Assembly (NCBI RefSeq): GCF_041146395.1
Contig: NC_091010.1
Span: 52,906,001-52,970,000 of the forward strand
Reading direction: 5' to 3'
From: Eulemur rufifrons
Lineage: Eukaryota; Chordata; Mammalia; Primates; Lemuridae
Length of the DNA: 64,000 nucleotides
This document shows positions 35,153-46,733 of the stretch, piece after piece (the stretch's first letter is position 1; each line of letters opens with the position of its first letter). The notes under the pieces were generated by a model, which saw only the letters and a program-made list of their open reading frames with translations, did not search any database and was not told where the DNA came from. The translations under genes and the position numbers were made by a program.

Positions 35153-36439
35153 GGAAACAAGTCTGTCAGTTTTACTGAAATAATTTTGATTTGTGAATTC
35201 CACCGAGAATATGAAGAAAGCTTCCTACTTGACTAAAGAAAAACATACATACCTATACATTATTGCACACAATATTTCAAGGAGTTGGATATCCACTGAA
35301 GCCCATCTCAATTCGGAATAAGAATTCTGCATAGGGTAATGAAAATCAGTGTTTAGGACAATTGGTGTCAAGACCATACCCTTGGGCACTCAGTATAGTA
35401 TGAATTTTAATTGCCATGTAATCATCTTACATTTCTCCAGTTGTCTATTATGTGTTAACTGAGCCTCTTCAACTATGGTGTTGGCTAAAAATATTTGCAG
35501 CATACATGCAGAGAAAAAAAAACTGCAAGGAAATATACCAAGCCACATTCCAAGTTAATTAAATAAATAATTAACTTTCAAGGACAGCCCCAAATTTAAG
35601 GTAATTTCAATTACTGTATTTTTATAAAGTATCTTGTTAAATATTTATTTAAATAGGTTGTAAATTAAAGAAATTTTTTTATTTAAGTACATATATTAAT
35701 CTAGAAAATCACACAAAATATATATGGTCTATATATTTAAGGTGTAGGAGACATGAAGAAGAATGTGAATTTAACTTCTCATCCAGATATACCTGAGGTT
35801 AATTTTGTGCTGAATTGATAATGTGCAAACTGTAGAAATAAAGAAGACTCTTTCTGCTTTAGTAGCAACTGATTCTGCATCTAGCATGTTATTTCAAATT
35901 AATTAAATCATAAACTACAGCTAGTGTAATATATTAATGTCATGAAGTTTTCAAATACTATATACTGAAATCAGATGAACAAGAAATCATGCTAAACAAA
36001 ATTCTAAATCACAGCATAGTATTATTTTGAATGATGCTCTACACTTAAGTGTTGTCAGGTACTTTCATATTCTTTGTAAGTATTTTCTTATTATATTCTA
36101 TGTCTTTATATATAATGCATATATAAAGAGATGCATTATGTTTCATCAGGGCAGAAAGACTTGACCAAAAGCTGCAGGATGTCCCTGTAGGATAAATAAA
36201 TGAATGTATACCACCATGTCAAAAAGCTGTTGGACATATTCACAGATGTGTTTTCCCAGAAAAGTTCTTCCAGAAAAGTCAGAGGATTCTCAGACATCAG
36301 GCAAATACAGTGACAGAGAATTTAGTTAAGTAACTAATGGACAGAGTCAAGATCTTGGCACTGTTTCTGGGAGATTTGAGTGCAGGTAATGAACATTTAT
36401 AGTCAAAAAGAATGGGCTGAATGTAGCCCTTTTATTTTG
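35153..36439. other. no gene or recognised repeat
   Basis: AT-rich. There are no open frames above 60 codons on either strand. Confidence 0.45.
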
Positions 36440-36575
36440 ATATACTCTCAAACTTATAAAAAATTGTACAAAATAAAATGTCATATATCCTTAAACCATA
36501 TTTACCAAATGTTAACATTTTATTATATTTGTTTTATCATTCCCTCTTTTTCTGTCTCTCTTAATCTGTACATAC

Positions 36576-36616
<41 letters not shown>

Positions 36617-37265
36617 CTTTTTCCTGAAATATTTTACAGGAATTTATAGACATACCTTTTCACCCTTAAATTTATCAGAGTATGTTTCTTAAAAACAAGA
36701 CATTTTATCACACAACTAAGCTACAATTAGCAAAATCACAAAAAGTAATAGTATCTACTAATACGTAATCCACAATCCATATTTAAATGTCTCCAACTTT
36801 TACAATAATTTTCTTCTTAATTTTGTTTGACTATGTTTGCTTTCTGGTCCAGCAATAAGGCAGTGTCATATATAGCATTTAGTCAACATTGTTTTTTAGT
36901 TTTCTGCATTCTGGAAAAATTCTTCACCGTACCCTTGCCTTTCATGAAGTTGACATTTTGTAAAGAGAATAGTCAGTTATTTTGTAGAATGTCTATGTGT
37001 CTAATATTTCACCCATAGATGTATATTATGCGTATTTGGCAATAAAACCTTGCTGCTGGGGATCATCCTTCTCAGTGCATGATGTCTGGAGGTATCTTCT
37101 TTGCATTTGTCCAATTGTTGGTGATGTTAACTTTGGTAAACTGGTTCTGATGGCTTCTACCACATTTGTTTTTCATTTGAAAGTTCTTATTTTGCTGTAT
37201 TCTGTTTAATAATTTGTGGGGATATGTTTTTGACTTTATGTAAATATCCTTTTCCTCATCAAATT
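36440..37265 (-). mobile_element. L1M-lineage non-coding segment (copy B)
   Basis: 'accatatttaccaaatgttaacatttt', 'ttttctttctgg'-type text, 'cagttattttgtagaatgtctatgtgtc', 'ggatcatccttctcagtgcatgatgtctgg', 'ttggtgatgttaactttggtaaactgg' and 'ggggatatgtttttgactttatgtaaatatccttttcctcatc' parallel copies A and C. Interrupted by the (AC)n at 36579-36614. Confidence 0.65.
36579..36614. repeat. (AC)n microsatellite
   Basis: About 18 AC units inside L1M copy B. Confidence 0.97.
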
Positions 37266-37806
37266 CTTACCCACAACTCTTAGACAGAGGGTAGATTTTC
37301 AGGCATGCCTTGATCTATTTAAATAATAGCATAGAGATCTATTTCTCTCTTCCCTTCTCAGAAAAATCCATTTTAATCTTAAAAAAGTAAATATTCCCCA
37401 AATGGGAAAATAACAACAATGACAACAACAAAAAACATTAAATGTGTCCCAGAATCATGTACACGATAAAGTTAAGCAGATGGCCTTTTATAACCCTTCA
37501 TATTCTAAGATTACAGAAGATTATTCAAGTATAGTGAATACTCAGTATTCCAAATGGTTGCCTTTATACTACACAGTGAAATTCTCTCTGCTTAATCCAT
37601 TACTATGGTTAATAAAAAGTTGACTATATTTATAATCCATCAACCCACCATATCTACATTAGAAGAATTTAGTCAATGCCCTATTACAATTTTAGCAATT
37701 CTCTTTATCCTCCATCTATATTTCAGGACACTAAGAATACAGACTATGCTTACTCTCATCTTTGTACCCCTGTACCTACCTGGTACATGGGCCCTAGTGG
37801 GTTCTC
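37266..37806. other. no gene or recognised repeat
   Basis: Short interval between L1M copy B and an Alu. A weak L2-like phrase near 37740-37800 is too short to call. Confidence 0.4.
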
Positions 37807-37817
37807 AATAAGTATAT

Positions 37818-38155
<338 letters not shown>

Positions 38156-38166
38156 AATAAGTATAT

Positions 38167-38989
38167 TCTTAAAGAATGAATACACAAAACTTATAACTTC
38201 ATAGGGCTGCCTACCTTCATGTCTCCAGAAAAAGGCAGATTTATAAAAATTTAAAACCCATAAACCGATTCTGGATGCATCATAAAAATGGATTAAATAT
38301 GATAGAGATCTCCTGATGTTCAAGAGTGAGCCATAGAGAGACCTTTAAAAACCTCTAGACTGGGGACACTAACAAGTATATAACCAAGGAAGAAGTTCAG
38401 GAGGAAAAAGAAAAGTAGCAGCATTCTGAAGCCTGATTGTGCACAACAAGTACATCCTGATCACCAAGAACACATTGGTCTTTCCATAATTTGAGCCTGG
38501 CCTTGATGTTATTTTTACTTTTCAAGGAACAGTTTACCCTAGCTTGGGGTACTAGATATTAAGGAAGGGGAGGGGTATTTGATTCTTTCAAAAAGTAGGG
38601 TCACCCCTGAATGGTTACTACAGTGCAGCTAATTTCCTCAAACCAAGATCATACTTCCTTACCCAAGATCACTTTTCATGACTAACTCACATTTTGTGTT
38701 TTTATGAATGGATGCACTTATATATGGGCCTTAGAAATAGAAGGCTTTTAGAAACATGATTATCCTTTCAAAACAGATGTAGAGAAATAGAAACATTTTT
38801 CTTATCTAAATCATATCATGAGACTACATGATACTATCTCTTTTTGTATTTCAGTGATTTTCTTAGGGATTCAATAGTTTTTATATGTACAGTTTCTCTA
38901 GGTCATACCAGGATGGGATTAAAAATGAGACAGATGCAGTAATTAAGAGGAACTCTCTGGATTTTGTTCCCACCCACAGCTATAGACAA
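38167..38989. other. no gene or recognised repeat
   Basis: Unassigned sequence between an Alu and the GC-richer block. Confidence 0.4.
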
Positions 38990-40335
38990 AGTTTTGATCA
39001 TTTATATTCCTCAGGGTCCCTCATTTGTTTATATCTTATAGTCCCCTGCAGGGGCCTCACATGGACAAATTTGCCACAACAGGTCTCTCATTTGGGTCTC
39101 TGTGGTCCAGGAAATTGTGTGAGTGCCTGACCACTCCCTCTCTCCCTGCAAGGACAATATTGTGTGCTGGGCCCACAGTTTCCAGGGCCCTCAGGTGGTC
39201 TCCTGGCAGCTCAAGGCACAGACAGCAAGGCCTCTTTTGCCAGCCTCTGCAGCCAATGTATGATATACAGCAATCCTGGAGACCCTGAAGTTCTTTCTGG
39301 AAGTATTAAAGCAGTCTGGATCCTGGGCATAGGGGTTTTATTTGTCCTAAACTTTGCCATATGGTTGTCAAGTGGGATCTTGCTTTATTCCCCAATGTCT
39401 TGCAGAACGTTTAGTAAACAAGTCTTTTTATTTTCAATTAAAGCAAATCTTTCTTTTGGGCCCAGATATGAGTCCATGAGGGATGGACCACAGGAAAACT
39501 ATCCAGCAGAAATCATCCTATTCTCATAATTGACCCCCTTCCTTGAGAATAATGCTAGTTTATAAGTCCAACTGCCTCTCCAGAAGGAGCAGTTCTCTCC
39601 CAGGATGCAGCTTGGTCCCATATGTAAACATGTAATTGGTAAGCTGTCCCATCGTCAGGCTAACATGTCCATAACATGCATAACATGTTGGAATACGAAT
39701 GGTAGGATGGACCATAAACCCAAACTAGAAATATCCCTGTTTTTTGTTTAGTAATTTCCCAGGCCGGAGGGACTAGAACTATTGATTAGATCCCTCCATT
39801 CCAGGCAGAAACATTCTGGCAAAGGAAGCATCACTTTGTCTCTTCTATGTGAGAACACGATTTTTACCATAGAAGAAGAAAAAAACTTACCTGTAAGTTC
39901 TGGTGCCAATCAAATCCTTCCACCAGAGAAGCCAAGGAGATCAAAGGTGTAGAGTCAACATGAAAAAATACTGAGGAAACTATTCTAGGATGTGAATAAG
40001 TAGCATTAATGGGTCCAGGGGTCTTCTCCATTCTTGCACTTTTGATGTTTAATAGGGAATTCCAAGGCAGAAGGCATACAATTGTGAGCCAAAGGCATTA
40101 ACCCATGGGTCAAGAATTGGGTCCAGGTGTATTCTCTAAAATAGTAATTCCATCCAGTGCCCCATGCATATGATTCCCTTCTTAGACCCATTCCCTGGCT
40201 TATCTTTTGATTTTACAGCTGTGAAACCCCTACAGCTTTGGGTAAAAGGTATCCCTCTGCTATCATTCACCTCTGCAACCCTCACCTCCATTCCCACATC
40301 CACCAGCTGAGGGAGGTGGACCAAGGGCACTGCTG
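38990..40335 (-). other. unassigned GC-richer block with coding-like minus frames
   Basis: This stretch has higher G+C and higher complexity than its flanks. It carries several medium open frames: 39164-39529 plus (121 codons), 40136-40330 minus (64) and 40006-40191 minus (61). Minus-strand frames resume one after another with intervening stops and shifts, and a donor-like CAGGTAAG occurs on the minus strand near 39885-39895. No conserved catalytic or structural motif is identifiable. Candidates are the relic of an endogenous retrovirus internal region, a decayed retrocopy, or unique non-coding DNA. Confidence 0.3.
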
Positions 40336-40363
40336 TTTATAATGAATGCTGATGATGCCATTG

Positions 40364-40389
40364 GCGGGGGTGGGGGGGCGGGGGGGGGA
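40364..40389 (+). repeat. poly-G tract, potential G-quadruplex
   Basis: Four G-runs of 3 or more bases within 26 bases (GGGGG, GGGGGGG, GGGGGGGGG and interruptions by T and C). Confidence 0.85.
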
Positions 40390-40454
40390 GTCAGTCTTTA
40401 TTACCATGAGTTCCATGAAGGTGCTATGGTTCTCTAATTAGTAAACCTAGAGAG

Positions 40455-40885
40455 ACCTCTCTAGTGACCTGTATCATCTAGCCCTGCTGACCTCTCCAGC
40501 CACATCTCTCTCATTTCATTCCTTGAACTCTATGCTCCTGTCACACTGAACTACTTAATGTTTCCCAGTGTGCCATAATCGCTTTAACCTCTGTGTTTCA
40601 CACCTCTGCCTAGGACGCTTTCTCCTCCCATCTAGTTGTTGTCTCTCAATCTGCATCATTCTTCTTTCTGGTCTGAGCTCTGAGAACTCTCCTTCCTGGA
40701 AAGCTTCTCTAAATTCTTTAGTGGAACTTACATCCCCATCCCTATCCCTCTTTCCCTCTCATAGCAATTATGTCCTTTGTAACTGTGTGTTTCTGGCCTG
40801 TGAGCTCCTTGAGGAGACAAAGTGTGATGTCTCACATCTTTGCATCCCTAAGTTTAGGCTATTGCCCAAGATACAGAAGCCACAA
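40455..40885 (+). mobile_element. L2 LINE 3' fragment, sense
   Basis: 'tgacctctccagccacatctctctcatttcattcc', 'cctctgtgtttcacacctctgcctaggacgc', 'gaactctccttcctggaaagcttctctaaattc', 'gcaattatgtcctttgtaactgtg', 'cctgtgagctccttgaggagacaaagtgtgatgtctcacatctttgcatcccta' give the full L2 3' order. It ends near the place where 'aataaatgtttgttg' would be. Confidence 0.85.
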
Positions 40886-41279
40886 TGGCTATGTGTTAAA
40901 TAAATAGATTGTGGCTCCATTGCTTCATTACTTCTGTAATTTCTGATTGAATGGGGCTCTTCACACTCTCTACCCTTGTGGTGTTGTTCTTTTTAATAGA
41001 TGTTAATAGAAGACAAATTGCTATTGATGCAATTGTTACTTATAGTATAAGACTGTCCCCTAAGCCCAGCTCCATGCCAATACAATTTAAGGTCAGCCAA
41101 CTGCAGGGAAGAATTTCCAGGAAGTAAGCTAATTAATGTCACATGCTTTGCCTCATATTTTATCTACTTTTTATGACTTAGATTTCAGATGAACCTGTAG
41201 CAGCAAGACAATAATTGCTTACTTACCTATTATTGGCTAAAAGTGCAAACAACTAAAGTCAGAGAGATGAAGAGAAGCT
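40886..41279. other. no gene or recognised repeat
   Basis: Unassigned. Confidence 0.4.
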
Positions 41280-41372
41280 TGCAAGAAAGGAAAGAAGGAA
41301 GTAAGTAAAGAAGGAAGGAAGGGAAGGAAGGAAGGAAAGAAAGAAGGAAAAGAAGGAAGGAGGGAGGAGAAA
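41280..41372. repeat. (GGAA/AAGG)n purine-rich repeat
   Basis: Nearly pure A/G with GGAAG and AAGAAGG units. It produces the Ser/Phe/Leu-rich minus frame at 41237-41467. Confidence 0.93.
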
Positions 41373-41924
41373 ATAAAAATAATTCCAAACAAGAAAAGAT
41401 TGAGATGACTTTGCCATCTAATATAGCACTGCAGCAGGTACATATTGAAGATAAATGATTTACTCACTGGCTTGAAAAAAATCAGCTAACTTATCTTCCA
41501 GTGACACTCAACTAGCCCACCTGAGGAACAATCCCCTCCTGAGGAAGAGGTTCTGTGACAAGATAGACATGAGTTATTCCTTTGTTTCACCTGGAGTCCT
41601 CCAGCCTCACTCAATTTCCTAAGGGAATTTCCAGTTAAAGTCAATGATTTTATTCAACTTCTTTGGGCATGCTGACATAGAAATTGTCCTTGAACACGTA
41701 GTTCCACATGCTCATGGGCTGAAGAAGTTTCTGAAGAATGGATTCTATATATAAATATTATATAGCTCTGATGCTGTGAATGCAGCTTCTCTTAGCTGCC
41801 TCATATCATGGGGCCAGTGGGAAGAAATATGGTGTGGCAGAGTAGGAAATAATTTTCTTAGTTTTGTGATTTGACAACTCTTTGTAGGCTTCTGTGCAGA
41901 ACACGAGGTAGCCAGATCATGAAG
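41373..41924. other. no gene or recognised repeat
   Basis: An 80-codon minus frame (41745-41987) overlaps this interval and has no recognisable domain. Confidence 0.4.
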
Positions 41925-42010
41925 TCCAAGATAACAGAGACTAGAGGTCCATGTTGTATGTTTAGGACTGGGCACAGAACTGGGCACACTATAGGTATTT
42001 AATAATTATA
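41925..42010 (+). mobile_element. L2 LINE 3' tip
   Basis: 'ggactgggcacagaactgggcacactataggtatttaataattat' matches the L2 3' end (cagtgcctggcacatagtaggtgctcaataaat). Confidence 0.55.
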
Positions 42011-42689
42011 AGGTAAATTAATTAACTTCCTATGTACTTGACTCTTTGAGGGAGAGGTATTGGCCCTGAAAAGTGTCACCCATAGATATGGGTTACTTTC
42101 TCACCTCTTTCTTCTTCTTCAGTTTGTTGGATAGGAACTTTCCCCAATGTACTGTGTAATGACTCTGTATTGCCAACGTGGCCATTGTATTGTCAGTGAT
42201 AGACCTGAAAATCTCTCAATAAATCACATTACTTTGGAATTGGCAATCTTATTATATAAAAAATCCTTTAAAAGCCTTGGTGGACCAATCGATGCTGAGC
42301 TAACCAAGACAAGAACCCAGAGTAGGTTGTGGGCACTGAGGAATGTGACAGTCTAATCACAAGATAGTTACTGCACAAAGAGGAAAAAACAAAAACAAAA
42401 ACAAAGCAGAGGCCAGAGCTGCAATTTTGCTTGTGCAAAATGAATTTTTATTGCTGTGAAAATGAAAGGTGATTCTAATGGTTGCCTTTTGTTTCAAGTA
42501 GCAACTTAAGCTCTACAGAGACAAGTAGAGTTAGTCATAAACTGAAGCTGTGCCAACTTTGAACAATGTTTGAAAGGCATGAAAGAAAATGAGAATGGAG
42601 ATTAACTCCATGTGATTCCTGAATTGCATTGACCTGGGTCCCCGCCAACTCCTCGGACAAGGTCTTCATTCAGTCCTGGCCTCTCACAG
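42011..42689. other. no gene or recognised repeat
   Basis: Contains an A-rich (AAAAAC)n patch at 42384-42404. Otherwise unassigned. Confidence 0.4.
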
Positions 42690-42850
42690 AGGTAATCTAG
42701 TATAGGAGCTACATAGTGTATCCTTGAGGATGTGACATTTAAATTAATATTTTAAGGATGAATAGAAGATAGCCTAGAAAAAGGACTCAGGAAAAAAGAT
42801 GGAAAGGGAAATGGAAGATCAAGAGCCCAGGCTGAGGGAGAAGAATGATG
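42690..42850 (+). repeat. ancient dispersed repeat fragment, class unassigned
   Basis: 'ccttgaggatgtgacatttaaattaatattttaaggatgaatagaagatagcc' followed by '...gcccaggctgagggag' resembles the group seen at 17940-18975 (gaggtgacatttgagctgagacctgaaggatgagaag). Confidence 0.4.
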
Positions 42851-43504
42851 TTTGAACTGAACTGATTAAAATCAAAGAGCAAGAGGTTAATGGTAGCAAA
42901 TCCATGTTCAGGTACAGTGGTCTTAGGGAAATCTGGCCTCTCTCAATACCTTTCTCCTCATGAGCAAAATTCTTTTTAAAGAACTGAAAATTTGACATTA
43001 AATTTTATCTCTCATCTCACTCAGAAGTATCTATGGCTTCCGATATGTTCAACCTTCCTTATTTGTTGACGGATTTATTTCCCTAAGTCTTCTTTGTGCT
43101 GAACTTCCACTCACCATTTTTCCACTGGCCAAGGCCACTGTGAACTCTAGGCATTTACTGGTGTATGTCCTTCTATGTCCCTTTTTTTCCCTCTCCTGTC
43201 CAATTCCTCCACAACCTCCCATTAATGCTTGCCTCCTCCACAATTCTATCCCATGATTTCCCATTGCTTTATTATTTAATATTTGGGATAAGCATATAAT
43301 TTATCATACAAATTAGTAAACCTGAGAGTAAATGGAATGCTATTAATAATTATTCCAAGGAACAGGCATAAGCCATGACTGTCTCTGAGCAAACATAAAT
43401 ACTTGATCATCTTGTCATAAAGTATATTTCCTATAGGCATATATGTGACAACTTATTACCATGATATTTTGATTTTTCATTTAACCTTTTCATATGCATT
43501 TGAC
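42851..43504. other. no gene or recognised repeat
   Basis: Unassigned. The 71-codon minus frame at 43049-43264 shows no domain. Confidence 0.4.
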
Positions 43505-43640
43505 TTGGGCCTTAATCTAAAATGTCACCTCCCGGAGAACAGAGACTCTGTATTAGTCCTTCTGTTTTTCCAATCACTGCTTGACATCCTGTTAGCAGGT
43601 ATAGAGCAGGTACACAGTGAACACCTAGTGTGTTAATTTA
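43505..43640 (+). mobile_element. L2 LINE 3' fragment
   Basis: 'cccggagaacagagactctgtattagtccttctgtttttccaatcactgc', then 'ggtatagagcaggtacacagtgaac', follow L2 3' order in degraded form. Confidence 0.5.
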
Positions 43641-43669
43641 AAACAAAATAAATGCTGATGACCACACAG

Positions 43670-43836
43670 CAGTCATTCTTAACCTTAAGTGCTCATTAGA
43701 ATTAACTGGGAAATTGAAGTCTTGGTCCCATGTCCAGATATTCTGATTTAATTGGTCATGCATCTGGCTTGGACATCAGAGCCTTTAAATACTGATAGGT
43801 GATTCTGATGTCCAGCCAACATTGCAGATAAGCCCC
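43670..43836. mobile_element. MER5A-like hAT-Charlie MITE
   Basis: Starts 'cagtcattcttaaccttaagtgctcattagaattaactgggaaattg' and contains 'cccatgtccagatattctgatttaattggtcatgcatctggcttggacatcag'. It ends 'ggtgattctgatgtccagccaacattg'. The ends are near-complementary, as in MER5A (cagtggttctcaacc ... ggttgagaaccactg). Non-autonomous DNA transposon without a transposase. Confidence 0.88.
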
Positions 43837-44329
43837 AGAGAGGTTCATCTTTTAAGCACTATGGAGATGAAAACACATACTCTGTGAGTTGGAAAGGCCA
43901 ACAAAGAACAATCCTACATGACCACACAATATTAGAAACCATGTCAGAATTACAGTAATAATATTAAGTACCCAGACCTTAGAATCAGATGGATGCAGAT
44001 TTAGGTTACCTTAATAGGACAAAATCCCCTGGACAGAATGCCAAGGAAAGAGTAATCCAATTCATTTCCCCTAGAAAAACATTAAAGAGTAGTAAATTGT
44101 CCTAGATTCCTTCCAATCATTTTAATTCAAGATATTATGGCCCATGGTCAGACATAAATCCAAAATTGCTTTGAAAACATGATCATCAAGTTCCTCTAGT
44201 AAATTGTCCTTTGCCACCTTATGGAAGTCTGACTTTCCTTTAAATGTCAAAACAGGGCAGCATAGAAAGGCGACTATTTTCATTGACTGCTACTTACAGA
44301 GACTGTGAAGTGAGCAACAGAAGTTAAAG
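43837..44329. other. no gene or recognised repeat
   Basis: A short MIR-like phrase ('ccttagaatcagatggatgcagatttagg') occurs at about 43977-44005, too short to call. Confidence 0.4.
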
Positions 44330-44705
44330 TCCTTCCAAGATTCCCCACTGCTTATGGGTTAAAGTCCAAACCTTTGATGTTCAACTTTCATGACCTGATC
44401 CTTGCTCCAGTTGTATCACTTAGCGTCCCTCTTCGTATATATTCCAGCCATTTGGAATTGCTATCCCATTTTTCTTCTCACCTCCACCAGTGAATTCCTA
44501 TTTTATTGTGCCCTATTCATCCTTGACCACAACAGACAGAGGTATCAATTTTAACATTTATCTCCTCATATTGCCATTTTTGGTTTCTATATTTGTTTGC
44601 TTATTTAATGTGAGACTTGCAAGGGCAAAGAACATGTTTAATGTCCCTCTATATTTTAAAGAACAAGCAGAGAGCTGACTGGTAGTAAGTTCTCAAAAGG
44701 GTTGA
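44330..44705 (+). mobile_element. L2 LINE 3' fragment, sense
   Basis: 'tgggttaaagtccaaacctttg', 'catgacctgatccttgctcc', 'attccagccatttggaattgct', 'gacttgcaagggcaaagaacatgttt' and 'ctgactggtagtaagttctcaaaagggttgaacaagtgaa' reproduce the L2 order to its 3' tip. Confidence 0.75.
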
Positions 44706-45079
44706 ACAAGTGAAAAAATATGTATAAATATCGATTTTTCAATGTTAATGATAAAAGCAAAACACAACATTGGATCACTCATATCTATGAGGAAAATATG
44801 TTTGCCTATTGATAAAGAGAAGGGAAAGTTCCTATCCAGAAATTAAAAATGTTGGTGCTATTCTTATTAGAAATTATTTTGTACCCTTTGCCTGGGAGGA
44901 AAGCAAAAATTTGCAGCAAAATGGCTCCCTTACCATGCAAAGGCAATTTGTTTTCTGGTCTGCCTGAATAAAAGGAAGAAAACAAGTTTGGTTGGTGTAG
45001 GAGGTTGAAGTCCTGCTGTTACAACAGAGGCAGCAGCATTTAATATCCATGGAGAGAGAATAGGAATGAAAATAACTTG
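44706..45079. other. no gene or recognised repeat
   Basis: Unassigned. Confidence 0.4.
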
Positions 45080-45245
45080 GAATCCAGTGGTCTCTACCAC
45101 CTACTAGCTACCAGCCACTAGAAAACTTAAAACATCTCTGAACTTGTATTTTCTAATCTTTGAAATGTTATAACAACGCATGCTCTCATTTGCCTAAATT
45201 GTAAATTAAGTAACCAGATTAATTCAACATGTGTCAAATAATTCT
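45080..45245 (-). mobile_element. MIR SINE, antisense, diverged
   Basis: 'ggaatccagtggtctctaccacctactagctacc' then 'gaaaacttaaaacatctctgaacttgtattttctaatctttgaaatg' reads as an antisense MIR (tctgccacttactagctgtg ... aacctctctgtgcctcagtttcctcatctgtaaaatg). Confidence 0.6.
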
Positions 45246-45750
45246 TTCATTTCTCCTATTATTTTCCCAAGTCAGAAGAGAGCAAAGCCAATCTGATAGA
45301 AAACAAAATGAAACAAAAATTAAAAAAAAAAAAAAAGGATTGATTTTTTTTTCTATGATGGTGTTTAATTGAAATTCCACTCAACTAAGACTATATTTAA
45401 ATAAATAATAGCAAGTGATTAGCAAATGAGAACACTTTTTAAAGCCAGATTTTTACACTAATAAAGATTAATTTAATGTTGTATAAGCATAAACATAAGC
45501 ATAAATATATCAACAAGATCAATGGATCAATCATTTGATTGAAGATGGTGTTTTTCCCTGCTGAGGAAACAGTTTTTCCCTCCTTATTATCTTGGTTGGT
45601 TCAATATTTAACTCTGATCACCCAGGAGAGATCTTTGTTGTGCCAAAAAAAGTGTAATCCCTAGGAGTACTCACTTTAATCCCTTAAAGTACATCAAACA
45701 GGAACCAAATGGCCCTGCTTGCCCTTGGAAGGTAAAAAGAAAAATAGAAC
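45246..45750. other. no gene; A-rich patches
   Basis: Contains an A-run at about 45319-45333. Otherwise unassigned AT-rich sequence. Confidence 0.4.
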
Positions 45751-45751
45751 T

Positions 45752-45781
45752 GTACTCTCTCTCTCTCTATATATATATGTA

Positions 45782-45815
<34 letters not shown>

Positions 45816-45826
45816 CACACACACAG
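45752..45826. repeat. compound (CT)n(TA)n(TG)n(TA)n(CA)n microsatellite
   Basis: Pure alternating dinucleotides in five blocks. It directly abuts a partial Alu at 45833, suggesting growth from an Alu tail or replacement of one. Confidence 0.95.
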
Positions 45827-45832
45827 GAAAGA

Positions 45833-45915
45833 ACAAGCCTCAAGCCATCTTCCCACCTCAGCCTCCCTGAGTGAGAGTGCTAGGATTACAGGTGTGAGCC
45901 ACTGCTCCTGGCCTA
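45833..45915 (-). mobile_element. partial Alu arm, antisense
   Basis: 'ctcaagccatcttcccacctcagcctccctgagtgagagtgctaggattacaggtgtgagccactgctcctggcc' is the antisense 5' part of an Alu left arm. The rest is missing, replaced by the microsatellite on its left. Confidence 0.88.
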
Positions 45916-45917
45916 AG

Positions 45918-46170
45918 ATAAAGAACTCTTAAAACTTATTCAGAAAAGGAGAAATAACCCAATAGAAAGATGGGCAAAGGCTATGAACAGACGAACAGAT
46001 TCACAAAAGAAAGAAATACAATGGCCATGGAAACAAAAGATTTAAGTAGTAATTAAGGAAAATGCAAACTAAAAAGTCACAATGAAACATCATTTCACAC
46101 CCATCTGATTCCCAAAAATTTACAACCACTTTGGAGAGCAATTTGGGAATGTCTAGACAGGTAAAATGTG
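45918..46170 (+). mobile_element. LINE-1 ORF2 C-terminal fragment, sense
   Basis: 'aaagaactcttaaaacttattcag', 'aataacccaatagaaagatgggcaaagg', 'aatacaatggcc', 'gaaaatgcaaactaaaaagtcacaatgaaacatcatttcacaccc' and 'ccactttggagagcaatttgg' follow L1 ORF2 in sense. The Alu arm appears inserted at its left edge. Confidence 0.85.
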
Positions 46171-46384
46171 CTGATTCTGTGATGTGCATCCTAAATAACT
46201 AACACACTGGGCACACTGAAGAAGAATGAGCCTCAGACTCAGGGCCAGGACAAGGGTGCATTCTCTTGAAAGTGAGTGTTTTCTTAAATGTTGTGCCCTA
46301 GGCACCTCACTGGCTTCATCACAATCCTGGCTGTAATTGGGATACCCCACGTACAAAAAAAAAAGATTTTATTTGGGTTTTCAC

Positions 46385-46725
46385 CAATTTTTCCATTAAT
46401 GCCCTCTTTCTGTTTCAAGATCTAATCTAAAATACCACATTGCCTTCAGTCACCCTAGATCTCTTCTCATCTGTGACAGTTCTCAGACTGTCCTTGTTTT
46501 TCATGCATGATCTTAACAATCTCGAAGAACACTAGCCGAGTATTTTGTGAAATGTCTCCCAATTAGGTTTATCTGATGTTTTCCTCATGATTAGTCTAGA
46601 CTCATGGGTTTTTGGAAAGAATGGGATAGAGAAGTACCCTTCTCATTACATAATATCGGGGGGTACCTGATAGCCACATGGCATCATTGATAATGTTAAC
46701 TAGAAGTCACTTTCTTTTTTAAATG
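46385..46725 (-). mobile_element. L1M-lineage non-coding segment (copy C)
   Basis: 'caagatctaatctaaaataccacattgccttcagtcaccc', 'tgtgacagttctcagactgtccttg', 'gagtattttgtgaaatgtctcccaattaggtttatctgatgttttcctcatgatta' and 'tacctgatagccacatggcatcattgataatgttaac' repeat the order in copies A and B. Confidence 0.65.
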
Positions 46726-46733
46726 CTTTAGGA

